Part shown: positions 25,855 to 38,679 of the stretch, one piece after another
Layout of the letters: the number at the start of each line of letters is the position of its first letter
Position numbering within the stretch: position 1 is the first letter of the stretch
Assembly: GCA_036250195.1 (NCBI GenBank)
Contig: JAVHZZ010000004.1
Span: forward strand, 161,074,727-161,138,726
Length of the DNA stretch: 64,000 nucleotides
Direction of reading: 5' to 3'
Source of the DNA: Mixophyes australis
Lineage: Eukaryota > Chordata > Amphibia > Anura > Limnodynastidae
Program-made: the position numbers and the translations under genes
The notes under the pieces: generated by a model
The model's database searches: none
Told to the model about the DNA's origin: nothing
What the model saw: only the letters and a program-made list of their open reading frames with translations

Positions 25855-26836
25855 TTGCAGTGAAAGCATCATGAATCTACGCATTCACTATTTCTGGTCT
25901 TTTCCAAATGCAGATGACAATAGGTAATAGCTATTGGCTTATTTTAGGTTCCCTTCTGTTTCAGAATGGGTGATGTAAAGCACAAAGAGCATGCAGGGTT
26001 AAGTTAGCAAGACTGTGAAAAAATAGGGACTCACCAGAGAGGCATAATTGAAGTTTCTACAATGGGTCATGGTGAATTGCAGTCCAAATTATAATTTTTT
26101 TTATATGATGTATTAATGGATTAAAAGGTAATTTCTACCTGTTGATAATTATTCTGCAGTGCAAGTAATATTGAAGTGAGGATTAGAACAGCTGAATAAC
26201 ATGTATGCTTAACAACTAGTTTTCTGCAACACTGACATTTAATGAGTAATTAGTATTTAACTCAAGGGGCCTTCAGGTTTATTAGTGCAAATCATAGTTA
26301 ATGCTTGTTCAGTATTCGCACAAGAGCTTTATAAATTTCCATAGTTAAAACTTTATAACATGTAATCATAAAAACATGTGTCTGTCTGTCCCAGTCCGTA
26401 GCCATGGAAGCCCAGACACCAGTATATTACTGGAAAAAAGACATATTTCAAGAAGAAGAAAAAATTAGAATAATCTTTGAAGATGAGTTATGGTAACTAC
26501 AATACTACAGAGGGCTTTAATTAGTCGCGCTGTGTCGGTTTAAATGTATTTAACACCTGGCTGTTAAAAAGACTAAATTGATTAATTGTTTTTAAAGCAG
26601 TGATTTTATTGAGTCCCCCTAGTGTGTGCTCCTTTCTTTGCAGAGATTAGACATTGATATAGATTTACAGCTTCGACCCAGGGGACATCCTGTCCATCCG
26701 TGAGCAAAAAGTCTTTAAGAAACAGAATATATGAAGAAGGGGGAAAAAAAACCTGTGTGCGACAATGCATATCAAGCAGCCAATTTGTCTCATTGTGGAT
26801 GCCTCATTGCTTGATTTTTTCTTCTTTTCTGTACAG

Positions 26837-26900
26837 CTCCTGCAGCAAGCCACCTCCTCCAGTAACCTGGGTGCATTTAGCGGTATTCAGCAAATGGCTG
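26837..26900 (+). CDS. CELF2: CELF2 exon: linker segment
   Basis: A 64-nt exon after a pyrimidine-rich tract and acag (acceptor ag at 26835-26836), with a perfect gtaagt donor at 26901. It encodes LLQQATSSSNLGAFSGIQQM plus A, and its last base starts a glycine codon finished by the next exon. It joins the 24149-24307 exon in frame (YLA then LLQQ). The residues SSSNLGAFSGIQQMAG are what identifies CELF2, since CELF1 differs here; this comes from family knowledge, not an alignment. At 64 nt it is not a multiple of three, so skipping it alone would shift the frame. A possible cryptic exon lies 137 bases upstream (see findings), and the downstream intron is repeat-poor. Confidence 0.95.
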
Positions 26901-28420
26901 GTAAGTGAAGAAAAAAGCATTTAATTTTAGCCAATTATGCTCTATTTTCTCTGGCTCTTAAGTTCTTTTGCACTAATGATGTTCTGTTAAAAAGGGACAC
27001 CCCTCTGTTAAATTCTCAATTGAAACACTTGCTCTCTTAGAAATGGAAAATTGAACCAACTGCTCCGAGGTTGAACAAGTAGTTTATCCTGCATTAGTCA
27101 CCCGCCATTTGTCCTAAGCAACCAATTGTAAAAGGCAGGAGAGCTTTTAGTCCCTGCAGCTGCATCATATTCTAATAATGGTGACGACAAAACAACCGCA
27201 GGACCTCGGTTTAACTTCTGTGGAGATTGCAAGGCCCTGGCAATCAATTCAGTGACAACGGAGGCATTTTACAGAAGGCAGTGAACACTGGGAAGGAAAA
27301 TGTTCTGACCTTCTTTGGCAAAAACTAAAATTACAGGCATTGAGTCGATACAGGATTAAAATATGTCTTAAACCTTTCAGAATGGACAAGTTGCACAGGA
27401 AGCCCAGACAACAAAATTACACAATACATACATTCATTTTTTTTCCCCCTTATTTCACCCCCTAAAATAAAATGGTCTTTTATTATCCAAAAATCAAAGC
27501 TACATTTGAAAGGCTGTGAGTTGAAGAATTTCTCTGTAATGAGCTCTGCCTGTAGTTGCTGATGTGTAGTGATTAGTAAAAGGTCATTCCCGCTGTGTGA
27601 CCTTCCATGCTGATATTTTAACTTAACATGGAGCTGCAGAAGGCAGGCCGTGCGGTAAATCAGAGCTTGGATGCCCATTATGCCTGCCGTGAGAAACTGC
27701 AAGAAAGCTTTCTCTTTGTTTGATGCAAAAGCAAAACAATTTGGAGCATTAATGTGGCTGTATTTTATTTTAATCATAATCCCCACTGCATGAATAAATA
27801 TGTAATCTCACAAACAAGGACAAAAGTCCCTGTTTTTTTTCCCCCTATCCTGGACTGTCGGACTGGCAGTGTTCATCCTGCCTAATATTGCAAGCTGGGT
27901 CTAGTCTTTTATGTATGCATCAAGTTCCTTTGCCCTCGCTATGCAGTCCTTTTTTTTTTACATGCTTTCTCATCATGTTTTACACTTTGAATGGTCATTT
28001 TCTTCCCACATTGCTAGATAATTACTGGTCAATATTGGAGAATATTTAATGTGAGTATGAATTAGATCTATGTGTGATAGGTTGAGCTCTGGGAGGGAAG
28101 ATGGCAAGTTGATGACTTGGGGATATTCATACTGCAGCTATAGAAAACATGTTATATGTGAAACAAATCTAGACTATAGATGCTACATGATGAAGCCATG
28201 GCCAAGAGCTCTGGGCTTCATTCTTCATACTACTCATCCAGAGTGTTTTCTGCAAGCCCTGTTTTGTCCTCAGGGTGCGGTATGTATTGTCAGAGAGGTC
28301 TATTTTTAGTTTCACTGTCTTTAAACAGCAAATCAGTGTTTGTGCATGATAAACATTATTGGGTACATTAGGCAGTGAGAGAAAATGTGTTGTTGTGTGA
28401 GCCTGTCTAGTCTTCTGACA

Positions 28421-29069
28421 CAGTGCAAGAGAGGCAAGAGGGAGAACTGGACAGTGCACAAACCAGTTTCACTGGTGTCTGTATGTTAGTTTCAACTGCT
28501 GTTATGTGAGCTTGTCCTGACAGCTGCATAGAGCACAAAGTACATTCACTGTACAACACCTATACCTTAGTCTCTCCAATAAGCTGTATGTCATGATTAC
28601 TAACACAGTGTAAGGAAGGAAAGGAACTGTGCAGATGACTGATAAGTGTCACTTGTGTAGGCCATTGGTTTCTACACTGCGTTATGTCAAACATTTAATG
28701 CTGTATGGGATGCTACTGTGTAGAGTCTACTGATGCAAGAAGGACCGATGGGGAATAGGAAAGAGCACAAATCAGTCTAGTAGTGTAAAAAATCTGCAGG
28801 TTTGTTGGCTTGCTGTGTCTACTGCAATTGTGCAAGGAGGGGAAATGCACACTGCTGTAATACTTGAATATTGACAAATGTGTATGTTCTGTTGAGTGAT
28901 CCTTCCTTTTCCATTGACAACATGCAAGACGGAAAAAGGACAAAGCAGTCTAAATGCTGTAATGACATTTGTCTCTCCAAGATTTGTACCAAACACCTGC
29001 AGAGCCTGTCCTGTGTAATGAATCAGTGAAAGGAGGGACAGTGCACAAACCAGTAACACTGATGTAACG
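28421..29069. repeat. Decayed tandem array, ~95-185 bp spacing
   Basis: A loosely repeated signature, roughly 'gtgcaaggaggg...gacagtgcacaaaccagt...cactgatgta', recurs near 28421, 28604, 28731, 28826, 28918 and 29018. The first and last units share gacagtgcacaaaccagt exactly. Units are diverged and unevenly spaced. This is visual alignment only. Confidence 0.5.
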
Positions 29070-29290
29070 CATAGTTGCCTACTCTCCCAGAATGTCCAGG
29101 AGACTCCCAGAATACTGGCAGAGCTCCCGACTCCCTGGAGAATAAAATAACCTACCAGACTTTTGTGGTCTCTCCCTATATGCTAACGCTGCATTTGCGC
29201 CAGAAGCCGCAACCTGTGTGATAGCGCAATGAAGGTTCAGAACACTCCAGCCATCGGGGAACACAGGAGCATCACCCAGAACATTTGCTG
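29069..29290. repeat. Probable interspersed repeat fragment
   Basis: Starts with catagttgcctactctccca followed by short imperfect inverted repeats (gaatgtccaggagactcccag). The phrase resembles a common amphibian interspersed repeat. A possible matching opposite end, cagttgggaggtata, lies at about 31672-31686, so a larger interrupted element is possible. Confidence 0.35.
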
Positions 29291-30181
29291 AGCAGATCTG
29301 AGTTTCTAGTCAGGCCCCCTGCTGAGATAAAAGATCAGATGAGAAGATGGGAGGGGGCAGGGAGGAAGAGAAAAGAAAAGGTATTTTGCAGGCAAATTAA
29401 ATTTAATATAAGTCGGTAATCACTTATTATTTTCTTTGAATGCTAGATGTTAATATCTTACAGAAAGAAAACAATAAGATATAATCCATTTAAAAACAAA
29501 TACAGACTGTTTGATTTACCTTGCTGCAGTGATGTCTTCCGCAAGAAGCCGCTTTATAGGTTATAGGACCTATGGATAGATTTTCAACAGAATTTTAGTT
29601 ACTGCCTCCTGCAGGATTCATTGTAAATTGCACTGGTTCAATGAAATTAGTTCATCAAAATTGTGGTATATTATTTGAAAAAATGAACTGTTGGCAGGAG
29701 TGCTTCAATAGGTGTATTATCTAGAGTGCTATGTGTGTGTGTAAGTAGAACTGTATACATCTCAACATTTTAGACTGCAAATGTTGGACAAGGGCTTAGC
29801 TCCTGTTTAGAGCACATGCACACCTGCTGCAGACATCAGGGCACAAATTAACACAAAACACAGGTTTCTGTACCAAGCCATAGACATAATACAACTTAAA
29901 ATATCACAATAAAACACATAAGTGTCTACATAATTATGTTGTTTTTTGAAACATACATAATAGAGAGATCAGCATAATAGATTCTGAAGATGGATAATAG
30001 GAAGACAAAGAGGTTGATAACAATGATAAAGAGATACAATTTGAAAGTACGATTGGGTTTTAAACTAAAGTAAAGATAATAATACAAATGATAACAAAAA
30101 ATGCTCCGGTTGAATGCTTCTCAGAATTTATTAGGTTCTACCGTGTGGTGCTGGACATGCCCCTGAGCAGCACTAAATACG

Positions 30182-30273
30182 CCCATTGGACAGAGCAGGG
30201 CAGGCCCATTGGACAGAGCAGGGCAGGCCCATTGGACAGAGCAGGGCTCGCCCATTGGGCAGAGCAGGACACT
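30182..30273 (+). repeat. 23-bp minisatellite, four units
   Basis: cccattggacagagcagggc plus agg is repeated at 30182, 30205, 30228 and 30251, with the fourth unit slightly diverged. Two overlapping open frames cross it but are artefacts of the repeat. Confidence 0.9.
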
Positions 30274-30493
30274 CCCCCCTCAGCGGGGCAATACTATGCA
30301 TGGTGCAATGGTGTTCTCTTGTTTGTCTCCTTGAAATGATTTTTCAAAAGTTGACAAGTGTGATGTAATGTCTCTCCCACAATGTGATATTAGACTTCAG
30401 TTGCTACAGTATGTAAGTGTGTTCTGTATGCTTATAATTAATAAGAAAAACCTGGACAGATGTTACAGTTCAAACTCATGTAGATGAGAATAA

Positions 30494-30875
30494 GGCTGGG
30501 TACAGACTACTGAAAATTTCTCCCAATGAAATATCGTTAATGATTTCACCAACAACTGAAAGTCCCGATCACCATGCCGTTTCATGTGTATACACTGTAC
30601 ACCTTTTACTAGATTAACTTCAGATCTGTGCTCTTCATCTGTCATATCCATCTGCTGAAAAGATCATGACTCTATAAACTCTATGGAGATCTTCCTACAC
30701 TGCTGGTCACGAGTACATACACACTTCAAAAATCAAATCAAACGTTACGATATGCTTTGGAACGATAAAACATGAGGGAGGGAGCGTACACACTAATGCG
30801 ATATCAGACCTAACAGTCGTTCATCGTGTGATTGGCATGATAGTCAGGTGACAAATCTGTAGTGTGTACCCAGCC
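30494..30875. mobile_element. Harbinger-type MITE, GGCTGGGTAC family
   Basis: 382 bases with termini ggctgggtacagactact and agtgtgtacccagcc (inverted, about 18-20 bases). It is flanked by taa on both sides (30491-30493 and 30876-30878), the 3-bp TWA duplication of PIF/Harbinger elements. No coding capacity was seen. Confidence 0.82.
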
Positions 30876-33800
30876 TAAGTGACATTGTGGAAAGTAACAC
30901 TAGCTTGAGCAAAGCTATGCAGGTCTTTAAGGCCAGTCAATGGCTACATTGTACTATTAAACATGTCTTTCAAAATAACCTAAGAGAGGTGCTGAAGCAG
31001 TGATGTTATTAGAAGCATGCTCTGCAACTGGCCTTTGAGGTCTGGCAATGTGCAGCTCAGGTAGGATAGAGAAGAACATTGGAAGCCTTAGAGCTACTGT
31101 GTTTGATCATCCATGTTTCGGAGAGAGCAAAATAGTGCCAAAGGTGAAAATCAGAGCTATATGTATGTGTCAGGACCAAACTAAATACAACAAATAGTGG
31201 AGGTCCAAGGAGAGGGACTTAAACCAAAGTAATATTATTGTTACTTAGTTTTTAAGTTGATTTTAAAAGTGGAAGAGCCTTTAACTTCCCATATATTGTT
31301 TATTTTCTTTCATGGTGCATTCTAAAGTTTGCCTCATGGGAATATGGAGTTAAGCCCTTAAATAGAAACAATTATCTGTAGTCTTTCTTTAATATTACAG
31401 ATAAATGACACATTATTACCCTAGCTTAAGGGTAGGTCAACTAAACTTGGAAAAAGTGAACACCTGATTATGTGCATAACAAAGGGATGTAAGCATAGAT
31501 ATTTACAGCCAGGGCCTGTTGGAAATGCAGAACCCTTAACAGAAGTCAGTCATGTTTTAAGGTAAGGATGGCTAGGGACACCTGCTAAAATGTCCACAAA
31601 TAGGCATATTTGTTCAAAAACCCACCCACATTCCCATTAAGCCCCATTCAGGACGTCCCACCAAAACAAGAACAGTTGGGAGGTATACTTGTGACCAGCT
31701 GCATCAGCTAAGCTGTGGCATTGAATTTGTTGATATTCAAGTGTCTTTTTGGAACATGGTCAGATTGTACTTTACAGTTAAGTTATAATAGTTACATACT
31801 GTAAACATGCAGCAAACATAAGCAATTTCTATTTAACAGGAAAGATGATGTATGTGTTTGTCAACCTTCATTGATAAGCTGGTGTGTTTTCTAAAATGTA
31901 TTGTATGTTTTATTTTCAATTATGTTTATATATTAGGTTTATTTTGAAAACTATAGTATACTTCCAGCAGAATCAGCACATTTCCTCTAATGACAAGTAG
32001 TCCATTACACAATAAATGAATAACATTTTACATTTAAATTCTTAGCTTTTTCATGGACATCAGTAGTTCAAACATCAGTGTGAGTGCTCAGCATAAGCAA
32101 GTGTGTTTAGAATATACATTTAATACGTGCAAAGCAGCTAATATATAGCTGCCCAATGTAAGAGGCTGGTCCTTTAAATGTGTGTGGCTGTTTTCTAATG
32201 GGAGCTTCCTGTTGGTGGCAAGAGTTTATGACTTGAGGGTTTCTCATCTGTGTGTTTTATTGTTTTCTAGATTCTAACTTCAGTTCCAATAAGACTTTCA
32301 ATATTTTTACTGGTTCAAGTCTCTCCCCACAGATATTCTGTGATCAGTTGGTACAGCACCTCATTATTGCACTGGCATCTTTGAGTAATCTAAACCTGCT
32401 GTCTGACAATATAAACTGGCCTGAAGATGTAAAGATCACAGAATTATTTTCTCATCTTAACACCTGCTGGCTGTTGATATTTTTTTTCTTTCTTATTTTT
32501 TCATATTTACTTTTAATCTAATATATGAGTAAAGACAGCCCGTAAGACCTGAGAATGCAGAAAGCATGCCAACGTTTTCTGCGACCAGAAAGGGACATTA
32601 ACACTAGTGTAAACAGTCAGAAACATTTTTTCTTGCTTTCCAACTAAATACATTGAGACATATAGACTATAGCAGACATAAGGCACAAACTAAAATAAAT
32701 TAAATACAGAAGAAAAACAACCAAATATACCACAATGTCATTAAATTCACAATAATAATTTAGGAGTCAACAAATATATTTAGTATTAAGAGAAAAATTA
32801 AAGAAAAAATAACAGTGAAATATTATGAGATCATGATTTGAATCTAGAAAAATTGTACAAATCATGTAGTTGTTGATTGCGGACTTTGAGAACACTCAAG
32901 ATATGATTCACAACAATGTTAAGAATAGTGTCCTGTCTTCAGTTGGCTTTTTTACTCAGAGTCAATATTTGTTTTAGTTTACCACATATGATTGAGTGAA
33001 TTAAAACGGTGGCATTCATTACCTAAAGTCATTTTCTAAAATGATTCTCTTTATTACTTTCTTAATGAACAGCCACTTGAGCTGTCATTAGCCTTTAGAA
33101 TAATGTTTCCACTGTACCAACTCTACCTCAAAGTGTAAAACATCTAATTTATTTGTTAAGATTGTGTTAATAAAATACAATCAAGAGAAGAGAAAATTGT
33201 AGTAGCTTTATCAAAAGAAAAACTCAATTTCAAATGTATTCTATTAGTTGAACACATACTGGTCATTATTGGCTAGTCTATCTGACCGTAATTCCCAGTG
33301 CTGTCAACAGTTGTTAACAGGAGAAAAAAGTAACATCTGCTTTACTCCTCATATAGAATAAGGCTCTGTGCAGTGTTTGCTTGATGTTTTATTTAACACC
33401 TGTTGTGCTGTTTGCTTCAGGTTTGCAGCTGGGAGCTTTAATAATAAAGCACAAGTAGTTTATATAAAGTCTCACTTGCAGGTGAACAGAGGTTAACAAG
33501 GGCAATACGTAACTTCTGTCACTATAGCATCTTCTACACATTATTCTCCCAGTCTGTTAACATTTGTATTGCTTATGTCAAATCACTGAGTGAATGGACT
33601 GTAAATACTAAATATGAGCAAAATTCAAAACTGTTGCATATTCCGCATTTGGCTGCAAAGGTTGCGTGTTTTGCCAGCGGACTTTGACCTGAAGCGGTCC
33701 CAGTCCTACCCCAGCCACTCCGCACCACACAGCAGAATTTAATTGACCATCTTCATTCCATCTCTATTCATAGAGTATGAATTTTGCAAAATGTGAATCT

Positions 33801-34134
33801 AAACAGAAAGCACAGAAGGGCATACTGCAGAATAGCAAAACAACAGCCGAACTCGAAGATTGTATCACCGGAATTTCACACTTCTGCAAAACAATCTGTT
33901 CCACCATAAAACTCAATTTATCCGAAATTTCTACAATCATCTCTAGTAAATACGCCACATAATATAGCAAGAATGTGATGCTTATTTTGTACAGTTGTAC
34001 CAAAATTACACATAAAATACAATTTGGTAATCAGATTGCATAGTAAAAAGCAAGTAATTATGTCAGCATGCCATAAGGAGACTGTGTTTCTGAATGGTGT
34101 TTTTTATTTCATTTCTGTTTTTTGCTTACATCAG

Positions 34135-34220
34135 GACTCTCCAACTGGAGCCCTTAGGGATGGATGTGGCCCTTCTAGGCTTTTTGTTGCCCACAGCTTC
34201 CCTGACAACCTACAAAGATC
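34135..34220. mobile_element. Possible hAT relic
   Basis: caggactctccaactggagc followed by ggatgtggcccttctaggct resembles the 'cag...ccaac...ggccctccagg' left terminus common to short hAT elements. No right end or duplication was found. Confidence 0.3.
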
Positions 34221-34749
34221 TTATGGCATGACATTATTTTACAAGGTGGACACACTTCACCTTTGCACACAAGCAGCAGCTATTATGAGATAAGGGCATC
34301 AGAATGATTTATTCACAAAGGCCAAACAGTAGGTTCACTTGTGGTTTGTCAGTCAAGCTCATGAAGAGAAGTCACCATCCAGTCATGGATTCATTTCTGT
34401 GCTCACAGACATAAAAATCATTAAAAATTTGTGGAAATTATTCTGGTCAGGAGAGCTGCTTGTACGATTTTGCTCAACGCTCTCCTGTATGCTTACATTG
34501 GAGAAATAGGTTTAATGGTACCTGAAATGACAGAAATTGTCTTGTGATGAGAGAGGCAACAGCATATCTAAAAATAATAATATTATCTTGGTCCAGTAAC
34601 CTGGATTAATTGTAAGAGTCATTCACATGACATGTTTCCTCTGTAGCCAAAGAGTAGTTATGAGATATATCCCAAAATCAGATTGAAATATCGCTTTAAC
34701 ACAGTAACATATTACTGGGCATACTGAAGTGGAACATTCAATTTGTAAT

Positions 34750-34913
34750 TAAAATAATAATTAAAAAAATAATATTAATAATAATAAAAAAATATGCAAC
34801 CACAACTAAAAAGTGTACAGATCCATAAATATTAATGTTTACAAGTATTTATACCTGCAAATATTTAGAAAATTATATATTAACTGTATTTTTCTATATA
34901 TAATGATAGATAA

Positions 34914-34976
<63 letters not shown>
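34750..34976. repeat. AT-rich repeat unit ending in (GATA)n, copy 1
   Basis: (TAA)-rich start, then atgcaaccacaactaaaaag, then ccataaatattaatgtttac, then aaaattatatattaactgta, ending in a long (GATA)n run at 34905-34976. The same order occurs at 36360-36949. The tetranucleotide run should be length-polymorphic. Confidence 0.82.
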
Positions 34977-36359
34977 TGCCTCCATATAGACATAAAGAAA
35001 CAATAACATGTAAAAGGGCCTTATATATCATTGTATATGGAGAGAATTTGAACATTATTCTTCTGTTTGACTGAGCATGTCTGTAAAGGGCAGCCTCTAA
35101 CATGGAGCAATGCACATATCACACTTGTAAATAGGTCCTTATTTCATAGAGCTGCATCTGTGACTGTACAGACTCACTCCAAAATGTTTCTGTGAATGTG
35201 CTAATAGGTCTTGTGAGAATGTTTTTATAACCACCCATCTGTCACTTTTTAACAGGCCTGATTGGCAAGCACTCCTAACAACTGACATCTGTTTGAGCTT
35301 ATTGATATGCAGATTTATGATAATGGATATGAACAATAAGACAAAAAAATACCTAAGGTGAATGTTAAGTTTTTGCCATGCCAACCCTAAAGAAAATAAC
35401 ACCAAAAAAAAAAGATCTCATTGTTTAAACAGCTATAAATAATATGTACATTTGTCACATGATTAAATAAATGTGTTTTTTCAGGAAATCCCAACAATAT
35501 CTTAAAAACTGTAAAAAAAATAATAATAAAATACAAAATTTAAGTATACAGACATTTAAACCAAACAACATATATGTAGTCTCTATTTAAGACATTATAT
35601 TAAATCAGCTTGCCTAATTTGCACAATCTAAAGAGAGTATAGAATCTGATAATATCTAGTTATAACATACGCAGATCTGCGGTCGGGTCCATGAGATGTA
35701 CAGTATATTTTGTACATAAAATAATTCTAAGCGAGATACATCCTGTAAAACAATTTTTTTGCATATATGTAATTTTTACAGATCCTAGGCCTTCAAGCAG
35801 TATAAAATATTCTATAAACATTGTAAAAAAAAACATTATAAAAACACATTCATTTATTAAAGTGTATAACATTTACAGCTTCTTCTAAAGAGATTTAGTT
35901 GTAATTGTCTACTGAATGTCTTTGACATTATATTAGCTTTATTGTAGCTTTATTAGTTATAACATCTTGGAAAAAGTGATTCTATCTGAACATTTTAGCC
36001 CAGACTAGGGGCCTTTCTCCATATTAGGAATACCATAAAAAGTGCCCCCTGCACTAAACCATGTGCTACTTGTGCTGGATATAGAGTAAAAATACAAACA
36101 ACATAAATGCGTTAGAAATAAAACGTTATAAATCACTTTAGATTCAGTAAATCCCTTGCAGTAACTACAAAATGATAAACAAGGCAGCAAGAAAAAACAA
36201 ATATCATAAGCTCATGAAAAAAAGAAGCAATATTGCAGGATTAGAAGTAGAATGTCATGTAATGCTGTATTTGTTTGTTTTAAATATTCTTATTATTGTT
36301 TTACATTTTTAGACAATGAAAGATAAAATGTAGCGCAAAGCAGGGGCATGGAAAAATAG

Positions 36360-36949
36360 TATATTAATAATAATAATAATAAAATAATAATAATAAAAAG
36401 TATGCAATCACAACTAAAATGTATACATATCCATAAATATTATGTTTACAAGTATTTATACCTACAAACAGTGCATTGTTTGTCATATAACTCACCGGAA
36501 CTGAGTTCCGGCACCTTTTTTCAGCAGATTTTCCAAGTTTTTAAAAGTAACTTTAGAACATTTGATGTTTGATCCACATGGACTTGAATCACCCTGTCGA
36601 ACGTAGCAGGTCAGCGGCAAAATCATTAAAACAGTGCATACGGGCTGCTTGTGTGTCAAGTCCGATGCATGTGTACTTCGTCAACGCTGGTTGTGATGGC
36701 ACTGCTTGGCCTGTGGTGCTGCTCAGCTTGTGATTGGTCGTGTGGTCGCGCGCTGAGAGCTTACTGCGGCCGGCGACCATTATGTTTCGTTACACAACTG
36801 ACATTTGTGGGTGTGTGTATAGTGATTGACTACGTGATGTGAGTTCACCTTTTTTATTACAAAAAAAGCACTGCCTACAAATATATAGAAAATTATATAT
36901 TAACTGTATTTCTCTATAGATGATATGTAGATAGATAGATAGATAGATA
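36360..36949. repeat. AT-rich repeat unit ending in (GATA)n, copy 2, split by an insertion
   Basis: Second copy of the unit at 34750-34976 in the same orientation, ending in a shorter (GATA)n run at 36927-36949. It is interrupted between 36479 and 36881 by a hAT element. Copy 1 shows the uninterrupted order, so it serves as the empty-site reference. Confidence 0.82.
36479..36873. mobile_element. hAT non-autonomous element with exact 8-bp duplication
   Basis: 395 bases, starting cagtgcattg and ending aaaaaaagcactg, so the tips CAGTGC and GCACTG are inverted. It is flanked by cctacaaa at 36471-36478 and 36874-36881, a perfect 8-bp target duplication. The related unoccupied repeat at 34750-34976 has no such insert. 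Near the left end is the short palindrome ccggaactgagttccgg. No transposase is encoded. Confidence 0.9.
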
Positions 36950-38416
36950 TAATCATACTTGACTCATTCGGCCACATATATGAATAGCAAAACAACTGAG
37001 CCTCATTACAAAAAACCTCTTTGGTGGTGCCGTGAGGCTATTTGTACAGCTGCAGCTAGATTTCTGCCAGTGAAGTTGTGGAGCAACATGGCAGCGGTTG
37101 CAGAGGAGCAGGAGTTTGCACTGACCAATGTTAGCAGTTGGCCATAGCACAGAGTAGGTGCACCAATACGCCTAGTTTCATGAAAAAAATGGTTTCATGC
37201 TAAAACAAAATTTTGTTTTGCTGAGCAAGATTCTGAAAATAATTTATAGGTGCGCAGAAGGCCCATTGTTATTGGCCTTCCTTCCTTTTTCACTCTGCAG
37301 AAGTACTTTTATTTTATACCAGACTGGAGATGGGAGAGGTCAGATCTCATCCTATACTTTAGTAGGTAGCATTTTCTGCCGGAGTGTTGCACTTTAGTAA
37401 GGAGGCATATTTAGCCTGTTGAAAAGACAAAGCTTAAAAAAAAACAGCACCACATCCAATATGCAATAAAGATGGCCTTGATGATGAACTATCATGATTA
37501 TTTGAATCCAAAACTGAGGCTGAACAAAGGAGTATTTTAGGAGAAAAACTGAAATGCTTCATTGAATGATAGCAGTGATTTTAAAGTGATAGGCACAGTG
37601 CATCGTGTTGGATTTATTTTCACCTTTTGCAGAGACATCCCCCAAGTTGTCACCACAAATGGTGGAAAATTATCTCTGAAGAGTAGGTATGGTCCTTGAT
37701 TTCAGCATATAGGCACTCAGGGGCAATATGAATGTATTTTGCACTACGCATCCAGTGTGCTTTGTAAATTAGGCCAATCAGTGGACATTGAACAGTGGTG
37801 ATGGAGGACTTTAGCACAAGAAAAACAGGAGGGACCTGAGCAACAGGCTACATGGCAATTATTAATATCTCTAATAATAACTTTTCATCTGCCCATTTGC
37901 CATGCATTCCCACTCTTTCCATATTTGCCTGGAAAGTCAAGCAAAACTTCATTCTCTGAATTAATTATATATGGGGAATTTTTTTCTGAGTAGTTAAAGT
38001 TTGGAGAGTATGTAAAAGGTTTTGTAGGGTCCTCTAAGTCTCTAGGAGATTGTGATTTCTTTCCATGGAGATGAGATGAGATGAGTTAATGTTTTATATG
38101 ATCAAGAGTGGAATTAAGAATATAGTTTTGCTGTGTCATTACAATTCTGGGTGGTGGCAGGAGAAAAGAAAAAGCGCAGAAGGCTAAAAAGAAGGGATAT
38201 ATTAATATTTTTTTGTAAATGATTAATGCAATAAAAACCCTCATTGATTGGATAAGAGACAGTCCCAATTATTAAGCTCTAGCGAAAAAACAGCATTATA
38301 TATATTGGGTGAGAAAGGATGAGAGGCTGGACATTTTATAGCGGTAGCTAGTGTATGAAGGGTTAAACTTTCAGGAAATTGGAGATGAGAGCAACCCTCA
38401 GCAATAGCTTCATATA

Positions 38417-38679
38417 GGCAGCACAGTGGCACAATAGTTATCATTGCTGCTTCCCAGCACTAGGGCTGTGTGGAGTTTATTCTCCCCATATTTGTGTGGG
38501 TTCCTGCCAGGTGCTCACTTTCCTCCTACAGTCCAAAAACATAAATGTAAGTTAACTGACTGTTGGCTAAAATAGACCCTAGTGTGTGTTTGTGTGGTAT
38601 AAGCACCAATGGGGCATGGACTGATAGGAACGGTTAAGTATTCTCTGCACAGAGCTGCATAATGTGGTGGTGCTATACA
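38417..38679 (+). repeat. Dispersed SINE-like repeat (ggcagcacagtggc family)
   Basis: Starts ggcagcacagtggcacaata, then cagcactagggctgtgtgga, then cctacagtccaaaaacataa and ccaatggggcatggactgat, and ends ggtggtgctatac. I recognise the word order from very abundant repeats in amphibian genomes. Its superfamily I cannot assign with confidence. Terminal duplications were not located. Confidence 0.6.

Larger units (their letters stand above)
24308..26836 (+). other. CELF2 intron (2.5 kb) with Tc1 insertion
   Basis: A short intron between a gtgagt donor and a tttctgtacag acceptor. Nearly half of it is one Tc1-like transposon with its flanking TA repeats (about 24594-25854). A candidate cryptic exon lies at 26644-26699. 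The remainder shows no other feature. Confidence 0.9.

Noticed and set aside
27331..27786. 151-codon minus-strand open frame, the longest in the window
   Set aside because: It lies in an intron, has no recognisable domain, no sign of splice partners and no promoter or poly-A evidence; such a length can occur by chance in 64 kb of six-frame reading.
30088..30368. Two overlapping open frames with repeated 'RAGQAHWTEQ'-like words
   Set aside because: They are translations of the 23-bp minisatellite; the repetition comes from the DNA repeat.
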